64,000 bases of DNA, taken from assembly GCA_004020365.1 (NCBI GenBank), contig SAQR01000007.1, positions 62,001 through 126,000 on the forward strand, in the 5' to 3' direction. The position numbers and the translations under genes were made by a program. The stretch is from Mesorhizobium sp. (GTDB lineage: Bacteria > Pseudomonadota > Alphaproteobacteria > Rhizobiales > Rhizobiaceae). The first letter of the stretch is position 1, and each line of letters opens with the position of its first letter. Below the pieces are notes generated by a model. The model saw only the letters and a program-made list of their open reading frames with translations. It had not been told where the DNA came from and ran no database searches. Shown in pieces: positions 42,963 to 50,866 of this stretch.

Positions 42963-43520
42963 ATCGCCGCACCGATCGCGCTGAATTTATCCGTTGGGTG
43001 CGTTCCCACGCCCAGCCGCGCTTTTGGTCCATGCGTCCCGATATCGGTGCTACTGCATTGGAGTGACATGCCACGCCTCGGTGGGTGCATGCCGTATGGA
43101 GATGAACCCCGAATCCTAAGTGTGCCCTTCCTTCTTGGGCCATGACACATGCAGTCCGTAAGGAGGGTTATTCCAACGGCTTCCAGTCGATCAGGTCTAA
43201 CTTGTTGGATTTAAACGTCTCAGAGAACTGCCGCTGTTACCCCGGGCACAGCGGAGTGATTATTTTGTGGTATACCTTGTACCAATATTTCTACCTCACC
43301 GCGTTTGCGCGAATCGGATCGGAACCGGACTCGTTCAAAAAAGTAGTGGAGGCAATGCTTTAAGGGACTTAGGGGAGGGGCCGGACCCGCAGCTTGCGGA
43401 TTTTTCGCGTGCTCCACGTTACTTGTTGTCGATGTGCGGCGGCAGCTGGTTGGGGCGCGCGAGCGGGCAGTCGATCAAGACGTTGTCCCTTCCCCGAGAA
43501 GCCAGCTTGGTTCGATCGCT
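42963..43520. repeat. repeat copy R1: duplicated sugar-transferase/crp intergenic region
   Basis: It is homologous to 55200-55529 (R3). From 43097 leftwards the minus strand reads (I)RHAPTEAW, matching the first codons MRHAPTEAS of the sugar transferase at 55228 with its ATG changed to ATA. To the right it shares GCTGTTACCCCGGGCACAGC (43233-43252) and GGACTCGTTC with the other copies. The last 140 bases (43380-43520) are also shared with R2 and on the minus strand resemble the end of a reading frame (NQLPPHIDNK-stop). No intact gene lies here. Confidence 0.8.
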
Positions 43521-43540
43521 CTGCAAGTGCCAGCGGAGAC

Positions 43541-44518
43541 TTACTCCTCGGTTACAAACGAGACCACCTCCTCAATCGGCCTGCGCGGCGACCTGGCAAA
43601 TCTGATGGCAGTACCTGCCATAGGGCCAAGGGCGACGCATGCAATCAATCTCTCGCCTGCTCGAATTCGACCTACGTCACGAATTTGCCGTTCAACTCGA
43701 CTATCGACCGCAAGATTGAGTGGGCAAGCCACGAGCCGAAGTGCCTCCGCGGCCAACAGGAAATGCATTAGGAACAGCGCACCATCGACATAAATCTGGT
43801 TTCGTTGATTGCTTCCTCGCCAGGCCCTTGTGTCTGACGTGACAATGGCCAGGTTTGATATGGACTGTGAAAAGCCTCGCGCCCCGCCCTGCAGGGCGAG
43901 TATCCGATCGATTTGATGACGGCCCTGGTAGAGGTATACTCTTGTCGCCTGCCTGTTGCATTGGGATGGCGCACCTTGGGCCAAGCGTACCAACTCCAAC
44001 AATGTGGTGCGATCTATTAATTGTTCGTCAAAGTATCTAACCGAGCGACGACACTGAAGTCCTTCCAGGAGTGTGAGGGCTGGCCCCCCAATTGGCAGAA
44101 CGGCGCTTTGAACCCCGCCGGTGAAGGCGACTCCATCAAGCCCATTGAAACGCTCGACGAATTGACGAACTTTCTCAACAAAGGGCTGCTCAGGCTCTCC
44201 TGGTGGATGAAGGTCAACATAGGCGCGAAGTGCGCCGACAGCCATTTCAAGCGGAAACGTCCCTAGCGAGATGTCGTAGGAGGACACCTCATTCATAAGT
44301 CGCTTGATTTTTTCCTGGCCAAAACCGGGCCTCCTGTCCTTTAGAGAAAGGCCCTTCTCAATCGAGTGAGCGTCCACGATTATTCGGTAATATAGCCGCT
44401 CTTTCTTGGGAACCAGCAGCGAATCCCCGTTGTAACGTAGGTAATTTCCAACGTCATATACGTAGGAGATGATTACCTTCGCTTGAGCAGACAGAAGAAT
44501 TTGCAGCTTTCGAAGCAT
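43541..44518 (-). CDS. nitroreductase-fold protein of the EPS locus
   Basis: A 325-residue protein. The C-terminal 190 residues form a nitroreductase fold: LQCRRSVRYFDEQLIDRTTL (FMN phosphate Arg pair, about residues 154-173), VRLAQGAPSQCNRQATRVYL, and YVDGALFLMHFLLAAEALRL near 241-260. The first 120 residues are a separate helical part with YRIIVDAHSIEKGLSL. Proteins of this layout occur next to polysaccharide pyruvyl transferases, as here (44543). Expected cofactor FMN; the reaction in EPS assembly is unknown. Confidence 0.8.
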   Translation of the reverse strand: MLRKLQILLSAQAKVIISYVYDVGNYLRYNGDSLLVPKKERLYYRIIVDAHSIEKGLSLKDRRPGFGQEKIKRLMNEVSSYDISLGTFPLEMAVGALRAYVDLHPPGEPEQPFVEKVRQFVERFNGLDGVAFTGGVQSAVLPIGGPALTLLEGLQCRRSVRYFDEQLIDRTTLLELVRLAQGAPSQCNRQATRVYLYQGRHQIDRILALQGGARGFSQSISNLAIVTSDTRAWRGSNQRNQIYVDGALFLMHFLLAAEALRLVACPLNLAVDSRVERQIRDVGRIRAGERLIACVALGPMAGTAIRFARSPRRPIEEVVSFVTEE

Positions 44519-44542
44519 TTTTATAACATCTTAATTTGTTTT

Positions 44543-45709
44543 TTACTTGGCCGCCGGCAGGGCCCTGTCCAGAAACGTACGGCCAATCTCAGCTAGTTCC
44601 CGGAGTCGGTTGTCTATCTTCATGTAGTCGTGAACAAGTTTTCCGAGATTTTCGCACATGTCCAGCAAATTGTCCCTGGCACCCTTGCGGTGAATACACA
44701 CGTACTGAGAGGGAATGCCCATCAGCGTCATCAAAGCTTCATTCTTAGTGGGGAAGCCGATGGCGGGTCGCCGACTGTCCAGGCAAATTAACGGGCACCG
44801 GTTCCGCAGAGCAAATAGTGCCCCATGCATGCGCTCTGACAAGCAGTAGGAGAATTGTGATGCCAGATTTGCCCACTCGAGGGGATCTATAGGCTTTTCG
44901 GTGAGATCGATATCTGCGAGGTGATTGCGATCCGAGACCGACACAATCTGCACGCCGCGCGCCCGCAGAGAGGTCGTAGCCTCTGCATAGAGCTCGTGCT
45001 GGCCGGCTATCACCAACGCCCGGGGCCGATTGAAATCCACGCCCCAGGAAGCCAGCTTTACACGCAGGCTTTCATGAGTGGCATTCGAAGTTAGATCGTG
45101 AGTGACTGTCGGGTCTGGGGTCAATGTCACACGATCCGCGAGGCTTGGATCTGCCCAGAGGACCATCTCACGCGTCCGCTCGTCCCGCACGCCGATCGCG
45201 ACAAATTCGTTCAGGCATTTGGCCATCAAGTATCGATTGCGGCGCGGCATTTCGGTCCATTTGGTGCTGCTGCCGGTGCTCGCCGCATATGCTATCTTCG
45301 AGCACGCCACTTCTGGCCAGTAGACATTGGGAAATGGGGGACATAGTGGGTTGGTCTGAAGCTTGATCAGCCCACCGAGACGGGAGACGTAATCGATCTT
45401 CCAAACCTCATCGCTACCCACCACAACCGCATCATAGCGGTCGCTTACGTAGCGAAACGTTGGTGACCTATCCTCCGAGTAGAACCTCTTGGGGCTGAGC
45501 AGCAGTCCATCGGCGAAGGCGGCAAGCGTTCGCTGGCGTGCGTTTGTCGCCGGCCCATAGCCAGTCTCCAGTCGTCTTGGATAGCGGTGGTCCACGATCT
45601 CCGCCAGCGAGCCGGGACGCAGGTCCGAAATGCAGCGTTGGAGGGCGAGGCTCTGAAGCTGCGCCCCCTCGTTGTAACCGGTGTGCAAAGTTAGTGTGCC
45701 AATCAACAT
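44543..45709 (-). CDS. polysaccharide pyruvyl transferase family protein
   Basis: A 388-residue protein of the WcaK/CsaB/ExoV family: LTLHTGYNEGAQLQSLALQR at the N-terminus, VVVGSDEVWKIDYVSRLGG (the conserved G-S-D-x-x-W), and the C-terminal SQFSYCLSERMHGALFALRN with the S-E-R-x-H motif. Members move pyruvate from phosphoenolpyruvate to a sugar as a ketal, although some have other roles. It stands 24 bases upstream of the nitroreductase-fold gene on the same strand, a likely operon. ATG at 45709. Confidence 0.88.
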   Translation of the reverse strand: MLIGTLTLHTGYNEGAQLQSLALQRCISDLRPGSLAEIVDHRYPRRLETGYGPATNARQRTLAAFADGLLLSPKRFYSEDRSPTFRYVSDRYDAVVVGSDEVWKIDYVSRLGGLIKLQTNPLCPPFPNVYWPEVACSKIAYAASTGSSTKWTEMPRRNRYLMAKCLNEFVAIGVRDERTREMVLWADPSLADRVTLTPDPTVTHDLTSNATHESLRVKLASWGVDFNRPRALVIAGQHELYAEATTSLRARGVQIVSVSDRNHLADIDLTEKPIDPLEWANLASQFSYCLSERMHGALFALRNRCPLICLDSRRPAIGFPTKNEALMTLMGIPSQYVCIHRKGARDNLLDMCENLGKLVHDYMKIDNRLRELAEIGRTFLDRALPAAK

Positions 45710-45758
45710 TTAGCAGGTCCGTTGCTATCAACGGCAAGTTCTCCCGTCAAGTAAAGTA

Positions 45759-46170
45759 TCACACCAGCACGTAGGCAACAATTGCCTCCTCGGCCGAATT
45801 GTATTTAACGATCTTCAAAGAATAGAGGCTGTTTTCAGGAGCGTTTGACTTTGACATACCTTCCGACACCGAGGTGGAAGGATTGAATTCAGCCTCCCAC
45901 AGGGATGGAAAGACATTTTCGACCGAGCCAGCGAAAGTGACCCTGCTGGAAAGGCCCAACCGGGCCGCCTGTTCCTCGAGAGTGGCGCGGCATTGGCCAT
46001 CGCCCAGTATGGTGAGTTGCGCCCTTGCCTCGGCGGGAAGTGCCGCGAACTCGTCGATCATCTGCCCGAGCGTTCCGGACTAAGATGGCCAAGGCAGATA
46101 GAGCGTCGACTGCCATCGGCGTTCGGCTCGCGGCGCGGATTGCGGGGCAGTTCGATCCCATTCGGAATCG
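45759..46170 (-). pseudogene. fragment of the GT4 gene found at 40263-41501
   Basis: From about 46165 the minus strand reads IPNGIELPRNPRREPNADGS, shifts frame near 46080, then continues MIDEFAALPAEARAQLTILG through STSVSEGMS and ends in unrelated codons. The intact gene has the same blocks in the same order. About 130 codons remain of 412, so no activity is expected. Confidence 0.88.
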
Positions 46171-46495
46171 GCTTTCAATCGGTCAGATTTAGCTGGCTGG
46201 ATTTAAGCGACTTAGAGACGGGGTCGCTGTTACCTCGGGCACAGCGGAGCGATTTTATCGTGATAAACTTATGTACTGGAACTTCTGCGTTTGCGCGGAA
46301 CCGGACTCGTTCAAAGAAGTCAAGGCAACGCTCCAAGGACCGGGCACTTTACCCGTCAGGGACGGGCCATGGGAGGGGGGACCAGCAGCTTGCGGATCTT
46401 TCGCGTGCCCCAAAGCTACTTCTTGTCGATGTCCGCCGGCAGCTGGTTGAGGCGCGCCAGCGTGCATTGGGCCAAGACATTGTCTCTTCCCTGGT
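46171..46495. repeat. repeat copy R2: duplicated crp upstream region
   Basis: It shares with R1 and R3 the blocks GCTGTTACCTCGGGCACAGC (46226-46245), GGACTCGTTC and CAAGGCAACGCT. Its ATG at 46369 aligns with the ATG of the crp-like gene in R3 (GGGAGCCATG against GGGCCATG). The right third matches only R1. This copy now forms the 5' region of the MBOAT-SGNH gene. Confidence 0.78.
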
Positions 46496-49038
46496 CGGCG
46501 GATCCTACGGAGACTGAGTCGAGAAGCATCCTGGCTTGGTTCGCCATAGCCGGCCAGCTGGCCCTCTTCATCGCGCTGGTCTATCTCCTCAGGCTCGAGA
46601 CTAATGCGCTTGTCCGCGTCCTGCTCGTTGCCCTCGCCGGCTGGTGCGTGCACTACTTCCTGCCACAGCGTTACCGGCTGCCGTTTTTCGTGCTGCTCTC
46701 GTTCGCGGCTATCGCCGCAGTCTTCGCGAACCTTGGGCCCAACTGGCACCACTGGAGATTTGAGGGTCTCATCGATGCCGCCTGGATCGCCGCCATTGGG
46801 CTCGTACTGATCGGAATTGTCCACCTACCCATCGCTTTTGGATGGAGAGTGCTGGCGCTGGTTGGCGCCGGCTGCGGGCTCGCCGCCGCACGAATGGACT
46901 GGATTGCGACCCCCTGGACGCGCGCCGTCTGGCCCGTGCTCGCTTCCATGTTCATGTTCCGTCTCATTGTCTATGCGTATGAAATGCGGCGTGACCAGAG
47001 GATGGCGACGGTTTCGGAACGTCTCGCGTATTTTTTCATGTTGCCGAACGTGTGCTTCCCGCTCTTTCCGGTCGTAGATTTTAGAACTTTCCGAAGCAGC
47101 TACTACAATGCTGACCGGCACTACATCTATCAAACGGGCATTCAGTGGATGTTCCGCGGCGCTGTCCATTTGATATGCTACCGTATCGTGTACCAGCGGT
47201 TTGTGATCGATGCTGCGGACGTACACAATCAGATTGAGCTTTTGCAATTTATTATATGGCCATTTTTACTTTATTTGAAGGTTTCAGGAACTTTTCACAT
47301 AATCACCGGAATTTTGCATTTATTTGGATTTAATCTTCCAGAAACCCACAATCTGTACTTTCTTTCCTCAAGCTTCACAGATTTTTGGCGTCGAATAAAT
47401 ATATACTGGAAAGATTTCATAATGAAAATTGTATACTATCCATTGTATTTTCGTTTTCGACGCTGGGGAGAGAGCGTAGCGCTGGTCAGCGCGACCCTCC
47501 TGGCGTTCGTCGCGACTTGGCTGCTGCACAACTATCAGTGGTTCTGGCTACGTGGCACCTGGGTATTCACCTGGAACGACTTCCTCTTCTGGATGATCCT
47601 GGCCGTGCTTGTGACGATCAACGCCCTCTATGAAATGCGGCACGGTCGCACGCGGCGCCTGCGTGGCGGGGCGCTCAGCTGGAACGGTGCGCTGCAAACT
47701 GCGGGCCGGACTATTGGCGTATTCGTCGTCATCTGCCTCCTTTGGTCCTTTTGGAGCGCGAGCTCGGTCCCGCAATGGTTCTCGGTCTTCGACACTGTGG
47801 GCGTGAAAGGCCCTGGCAAAACGACGCCCGCCCTCGTACTGGTCGCGGTGGCAGCTATCATTGGCATTCCTGCGCTTGCGCTCGCGCGCGGCGGCGCTGA
47901 CCGCCAGTACAGTTTCCAACGGTCGGTTGCGTCGGTCGCTGTCTGCGGGTTGATCGCGGTTTGCATCTCGCTCCCCGTGGTTCACGATCGCCTCGGCGAG
48001 ACGGTCAGCACCGCAATGGCCGATATTAGAACGCCGAACCTGAATAGCCGCGACAATGCGAACCTGGAGCGCGGCTACTACGAGAACCTCGTCAATGTCG
48101 GCGCATTTAACCCGGAACTGTGGATTGTCTATGGCCAACGACCACCCGACGGATGGGAAGGGTTAAACGAGTCGCCGCTGATCGAGTTCACGGGTGCGCT
48201 TCCCACGACCTATCTGCGTCCAATCTCCCAGGCAGACTTTAAGGGAACGCGGGTCCACATCAACCGCTGGGGCATGCGCGATAAGGACTACGAAAAGCTT
48301 CCTTCTCCCGGCACCCTGCGAATAGCAATCGTCGGCTCTTCGCACGTCTTCGGTGCGGGCGTCGCGGATGAGGAGACTTTCGAGGGCCTGCTGGAGCAGC
48401 GGCTGAATGAACAGGCGGCCGACAGCGGGTATCGACACTACGACGTGTTGAACTTTGCGATCGGGGATTATTCCAGCCTGGACATACTGGCCATCATCGA
48501 GGATCGGGTGCTTTCATTCAAACCAAATTACATTTTCTACTTTGAGCACAGCGGGCTTGTTCCGCGAATGATAGAGAAGGTCGTGAAAGCAATCCAGAAT
48601 GGCTCCGCATATCGCTACGACTTTGTGCGCGACATTGTACGCGAAAGCGGAATAGATACCAGCACCGACCCCGACGTGCTTACAAGAGAGCTCAAGCGCT
48701 ATGAGGAAAGACTTCTGCGTGTGATCTATTCTCGAATCGTCGAAACCGCGAAGCGAGAAGGTGTTGGGGTCTCTTGGATCTATCTTCCCAGGCCGGACGA
48801 GGGGACCAGTCCCGAGCTGGAGAGGCGCCTCGCTGCCGAGGCTGGATTCAACGTTCTCGATCTTTCCGGTGTGTATGACGGGTATGATTGGCGGACCCTT
48901 CTTGTGGCACCTTGGGACAAACACCCAAACGCCACCGGCCATAGGCTCATCGCGGAAAAGCTTTACGAGGTCCTGCAGCAACACCAGGATCTAATTCCCC
49001 TGAACCTGGCGGTTGCTCCGCCAAAGGAGGACCGATGA
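46369..49038 (+). CDS. MBOAT O-acyltransferase fused to an SGNH hydrolase-like domain
   Basis: An 889-residue fusion. Residues about 55-465 are a polytopic MBOAT: FTDFWRRINIYWKDF near 336-350 is the family substrate-tunnel block, and His387 in WLLHNYQWFW is the likely catalytic His. After more membrane segments (to about 540) comes a periplasmic SGNH domain: IAIVGSSHVFGAG (Ser about 657-658) and DKHPNATGHRLIAEKL (Asp-x-x-His). MBOATs such as DltB take acyl groups from a carrier and move them across the membrane; DltD is SGNH-like. The next gene is a carrier protein, overlapping as ATGA. The start is uncertain (46369, 46429, or a TTG further in). Confidence 0.88.
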   Translation: MGGGTSSLRIFRVPQSYFLSMSAGSWLRRASVHWAKTLSLPWSADPTETESRSILAWFAIAGQLALFIALVYLLRLETNALVRVLLVALAGWCVHYFLPQRYRLPFFVLLSFAAIAAVFANLGPNWHHWRFEGLIDAAWIAAIGLVLIGIVHLPIAFGWRVLALVGAGCGLAAARMDWIATPWTRAVWPVLASMFMFRLIVYAYEMRRDQRMATVSERLAYFFMLPNVCFPLFPVVDFRTFRSSYYNADRHYIYQTGIQWMFRGAVHLICYRIVYQRFVIDAADVHNQIELLQFIIWPFLLYLKVSGTFHIITGILHLFGFNLPETHNLYFLSSSFTDFWRRINIYWKDFIMKIVYYPLYFRFRRWGESVALVSATLLAFVATWLLHNYQWFWLRGTWVFTWNDFLFWMILAVLVTINALYEMRHGRTRRLRGGALSWNGALQTAGRTIGVFVVICLLWSFWSASSVPQWFSVFDTVGVKGPGKTTPALVLVAVAAIIGIPALALARGGADRQYSFQRSVASVAVCGLIAVCISLPVVHDRLGETVSTAMADIRTPNLNSRDNANLERGYYENLVNVGAFNPELWIVYGQRPPDGWEGLNESPLIEFTGALPTTYLRPISQADFKGTRVHINRWGMRDKDYEKLPSPGTLRIAIVGSSHVFGAGVADEETFEGLLEQRLNEQAADSGYRHYDVLNFAIGDYSSLDILAIIEDRVLSFKPNYIFYFEHSGLVPRMIEKVVKAIQNGSAYRYDFVRDIVRESGIDTSTDPDVLTRELKRYEERLLRVIYSRIVETAKREGVGVSWIYLPRPDEGTSPELERRLAAEAGFNVLDLSGVYDGYDWRTLLVAPWDKHPNATGHRLIAEKLYEVLQQHQDLIPLNLAVAPPKEDR

Positions 49039-49295
49039 ACGCGATCCAGATCAGGACGATGGCCAGGGATTTCATATTGAATGAGTTCCTGCCCGGTGAA
49101 AGGCCGGAGAATCTGACGGATTCAACGGAGCTGATAACGGACGGCATTCTCGACTCGCTGGCGACGCTTAAGCTCGTTGCCTACCTGGAAAAATCCTGCG
49201 GTATCGAAATCGCCCCTGACGAACTCGTGCCGGAGAACCTGAACTCCATCGCCCAAATTGCCAATTTCGTCCAGTCGAAGCAGGCGTCCACATAG
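49035..49295 (+). CDS. acyl/peptidyl carrier protein
   Basis: An 86-residue four-helix carrier protein. The phosphopantetheine site is Ser41 in DGILDSLATLKLV, where the usual DSL triplet is intact. Acidic residues dominate the second helix. The length fits free-standing carriers such as PltL, RedO or CloN5. It overlaps the MBOAT gene by 4 bases and precedes the adenylation gene by 8, so all are co-translated. I infer that it carries prolyl and then pyrrole-2-carbonyl thioesters. No phosphopantetheinyl transferase is in the window. Confidence 0.92.
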   Translation: MNAIQIRTMARDFILNEFLPGERPENLTDSTELITDGILDSLATLKLVAYLEKSCGIEIAPDELVPENLNSIAQIANFVQSKQAST

Positions 49296-49303
49296 AGCTC
49301 GCC

Positions 49304-50866
49304 ATGACGGTCGCTGCCTTACACGAGTATCTGGAACAGAGCGCGAGGCGGTATCCCCAGACTTGCGCCGCTGTCGAGGCGAGCTCTGGGCGCCAGATCA
49401 CCTACGGCGAGCTCGACGCTCTGTCGGACCAAGTCCGCGACCATCTGCGTCGGATCGGCGTCCGGCCGGCGGACCGCGTCGGCATTTGCCTTCCAAAATC
49501 GATCGCGTCGCTCGCTGTTCTGTTCGGCATCTTAAAGGTGGGCGCGGCCTATGTGCCCGTCGACTCTCTGGCACCGCCTGCGCGTAACGCGTTCATATTT
49601 AACGACTGCGGCGTGCGCGCGATTTTCGTGGAGGCGTCCCGGGCCGAAGCTTTGCGCTGTGAGTTGGCGCGCTTGGCTGCGGAACCTAGTCTCTTGCCGC
49701 TCGACTGGTCCGACGGTCCTTCGCCGCTCGCGGCGTACCTGGCTGGCGTAGAGGCCGGCGGCTTGGCGGTGGAGGACGAATCGGCGCGGCCGGGGCCGGA
49801 CAACCTCGCTTACGTGCTTTACACTTCGGGCTCGACCGGCCAGCCGAAAGGCGTGATGCTGACGCATCGTAATGGCTCGAGCTACGTGGACTGGTGTTCC
49901 GAAGTCCTCGCCCCTGACGAGAACGACCGCTTCTCCTCCCATGCGCCTTTCCACTTCGACCTGTCTATTCTCGACATCTTCGTACCGCTGAAGCACGGCG
50001 CGACCGTATTCCTCATCGGTGAGGAGCTCGGCAAGAATCCGGCCCGGATGGCGTCGATTATCGCCGAGCGGCGGTTGACCGTCTGGTATTCCACGCCCTC
50101 CGTACTCACGCTTCTGGTCGAGCACGGCAGCCTTGATGCTCGCGACGACCACGCTCTTCGGTTCATTCTATTTGCCGGCGAGGTTTTTCCGGTCAAACAT
50201 CTGCGCAGGCTAAAGGCTGTGGTCCCACGCGCACGCTACCTGAATCTCTACGGCCCAACCGAAACCAACGTCTGCACCTACTACGAAATCCCGCAGACGA
50301 TCGCCGAAGACCGCTCGGCGCCGTTTCCGATCGGGCGCGCCTGCTCGCATGTTGAGGCGCGGGTGATCGATGCGAACGGTCGCAACGTGCCGCGAGGCCA
50401 GGAAGGCGAGCTCGCAATCAGCGGTGCTCCCGTGATGCTGGGCTATTGGAACATGCCTGAGCGAACAAGCGCCGCTTTTCATGTCGATTCAAGCGGTCGC
50501 TGGTACCGCACCGGCGATGTAGTGATCGAAGGCGATGGCGGAGTCTACACCTTCCGCGGTCGACGCGACCGGATGGTGAAGAGACGGGGATATCGGATCG
50601 AACTCGGCGAGATCGAGACGGCGCTCTATCGCCATCCAGCGATCTCCGAGGTGGCGGCGATCGCTCGCTCGGAGGAGTCGGGCGTCTCCATAAAGGTGTT
50701 CTATGCCTCGCGCGACGGCCATGCGCTGTCGCTCATCGAGCTGAAGCGGTTCTGCGCCCACAACTTGCCGGCCTACATGGCTCCGGACTGGTTCTCGCAT
50801 CAGCAGTTACTTCCCAAGACCTCGACAGATAAAATCGACTACCAGCATCTGATGAGGATGGAGTAG
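49304..50866 (+). CDS. free-standing adenylation enzyme, predicted L-prolyl-AMP ligase
   Basis: A 520-residue ANL-superfamily A domain. Core motifs: A3 LYTSGSTGQPKG, A5 NLYGPTETN, A7 YRTGD, A8 RRDRMVKRRGYRIELGEIE and Lys510 in STDKIDY (A10). Aligning with GrsA by eye gives the pocket residues D (HFD), L, L (SILDIF), Y (TVWYSTP), L and A (ILFAGE), L (LNLYG) and V (TNVC): DLLYLALV. As I recall, this is the proline code of RedM, PltF and CloN4. It should load L-proline on the carrier protein encoded 8 bases upstream. Its TAG overlaps the GTG of the dehydrogenase by one base. Confidence 0.9.
   Translation: MTVAALHEYLEQSARRYPQTCAAVEASSGRQITYGELDALSDQVRDHLRRIGVRPADRVGICLPKSIASLAVLFGILKVGAAYVPVDSLAPPARNAFIFNDCGVRAIFVEASRAEALRCELARLAAEPSLLPLDWSDGPSPLAAYLAGVEAGGLAVEDESARPGPDNLAYVLYTSGSTGQPKGVMLTHRNGSSYVDWCSEVLAPDENDRFSSHAPFHFDLSILDIFVPLKHGATVFLIGEELGKNPARMASIIAERRLTVWYSTPSVLTLLVEHGSLDARDDHALRFILFAGEVFPVKHLRRLKAVVPRARYLNLYGPTETNVCTYYEIPQTIAEDRSAPFPIGRACSHVEARVIDANGRNVPRGQEGELAISGAPVMLGYWNMPERTSAAFHVDSSGRWYRTGDVVIEGDGGVYTFRGRRDRMVKRRGYRIELGEIETALYRHPAISEVAAIARSEESGVSIKVFYASRDGHALSLIELKRFCAHNLPAYMAPDWFSHQQLLPKTSTDKIDYQHLMRME

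Noticed and set aside
46297-46313. GGAAC followed by CGTT inside repeat R2, as an EcfG promoter
   Set aside because: The spacer is only 6 bases; EcfG needs 16 or 17.
46291-46368. Longer start for the MBOAT-SGNH protein
   Set aside because: These codons lie in repeat DNA shared with non-coding copies R1 and R3 and have no ribosome site.
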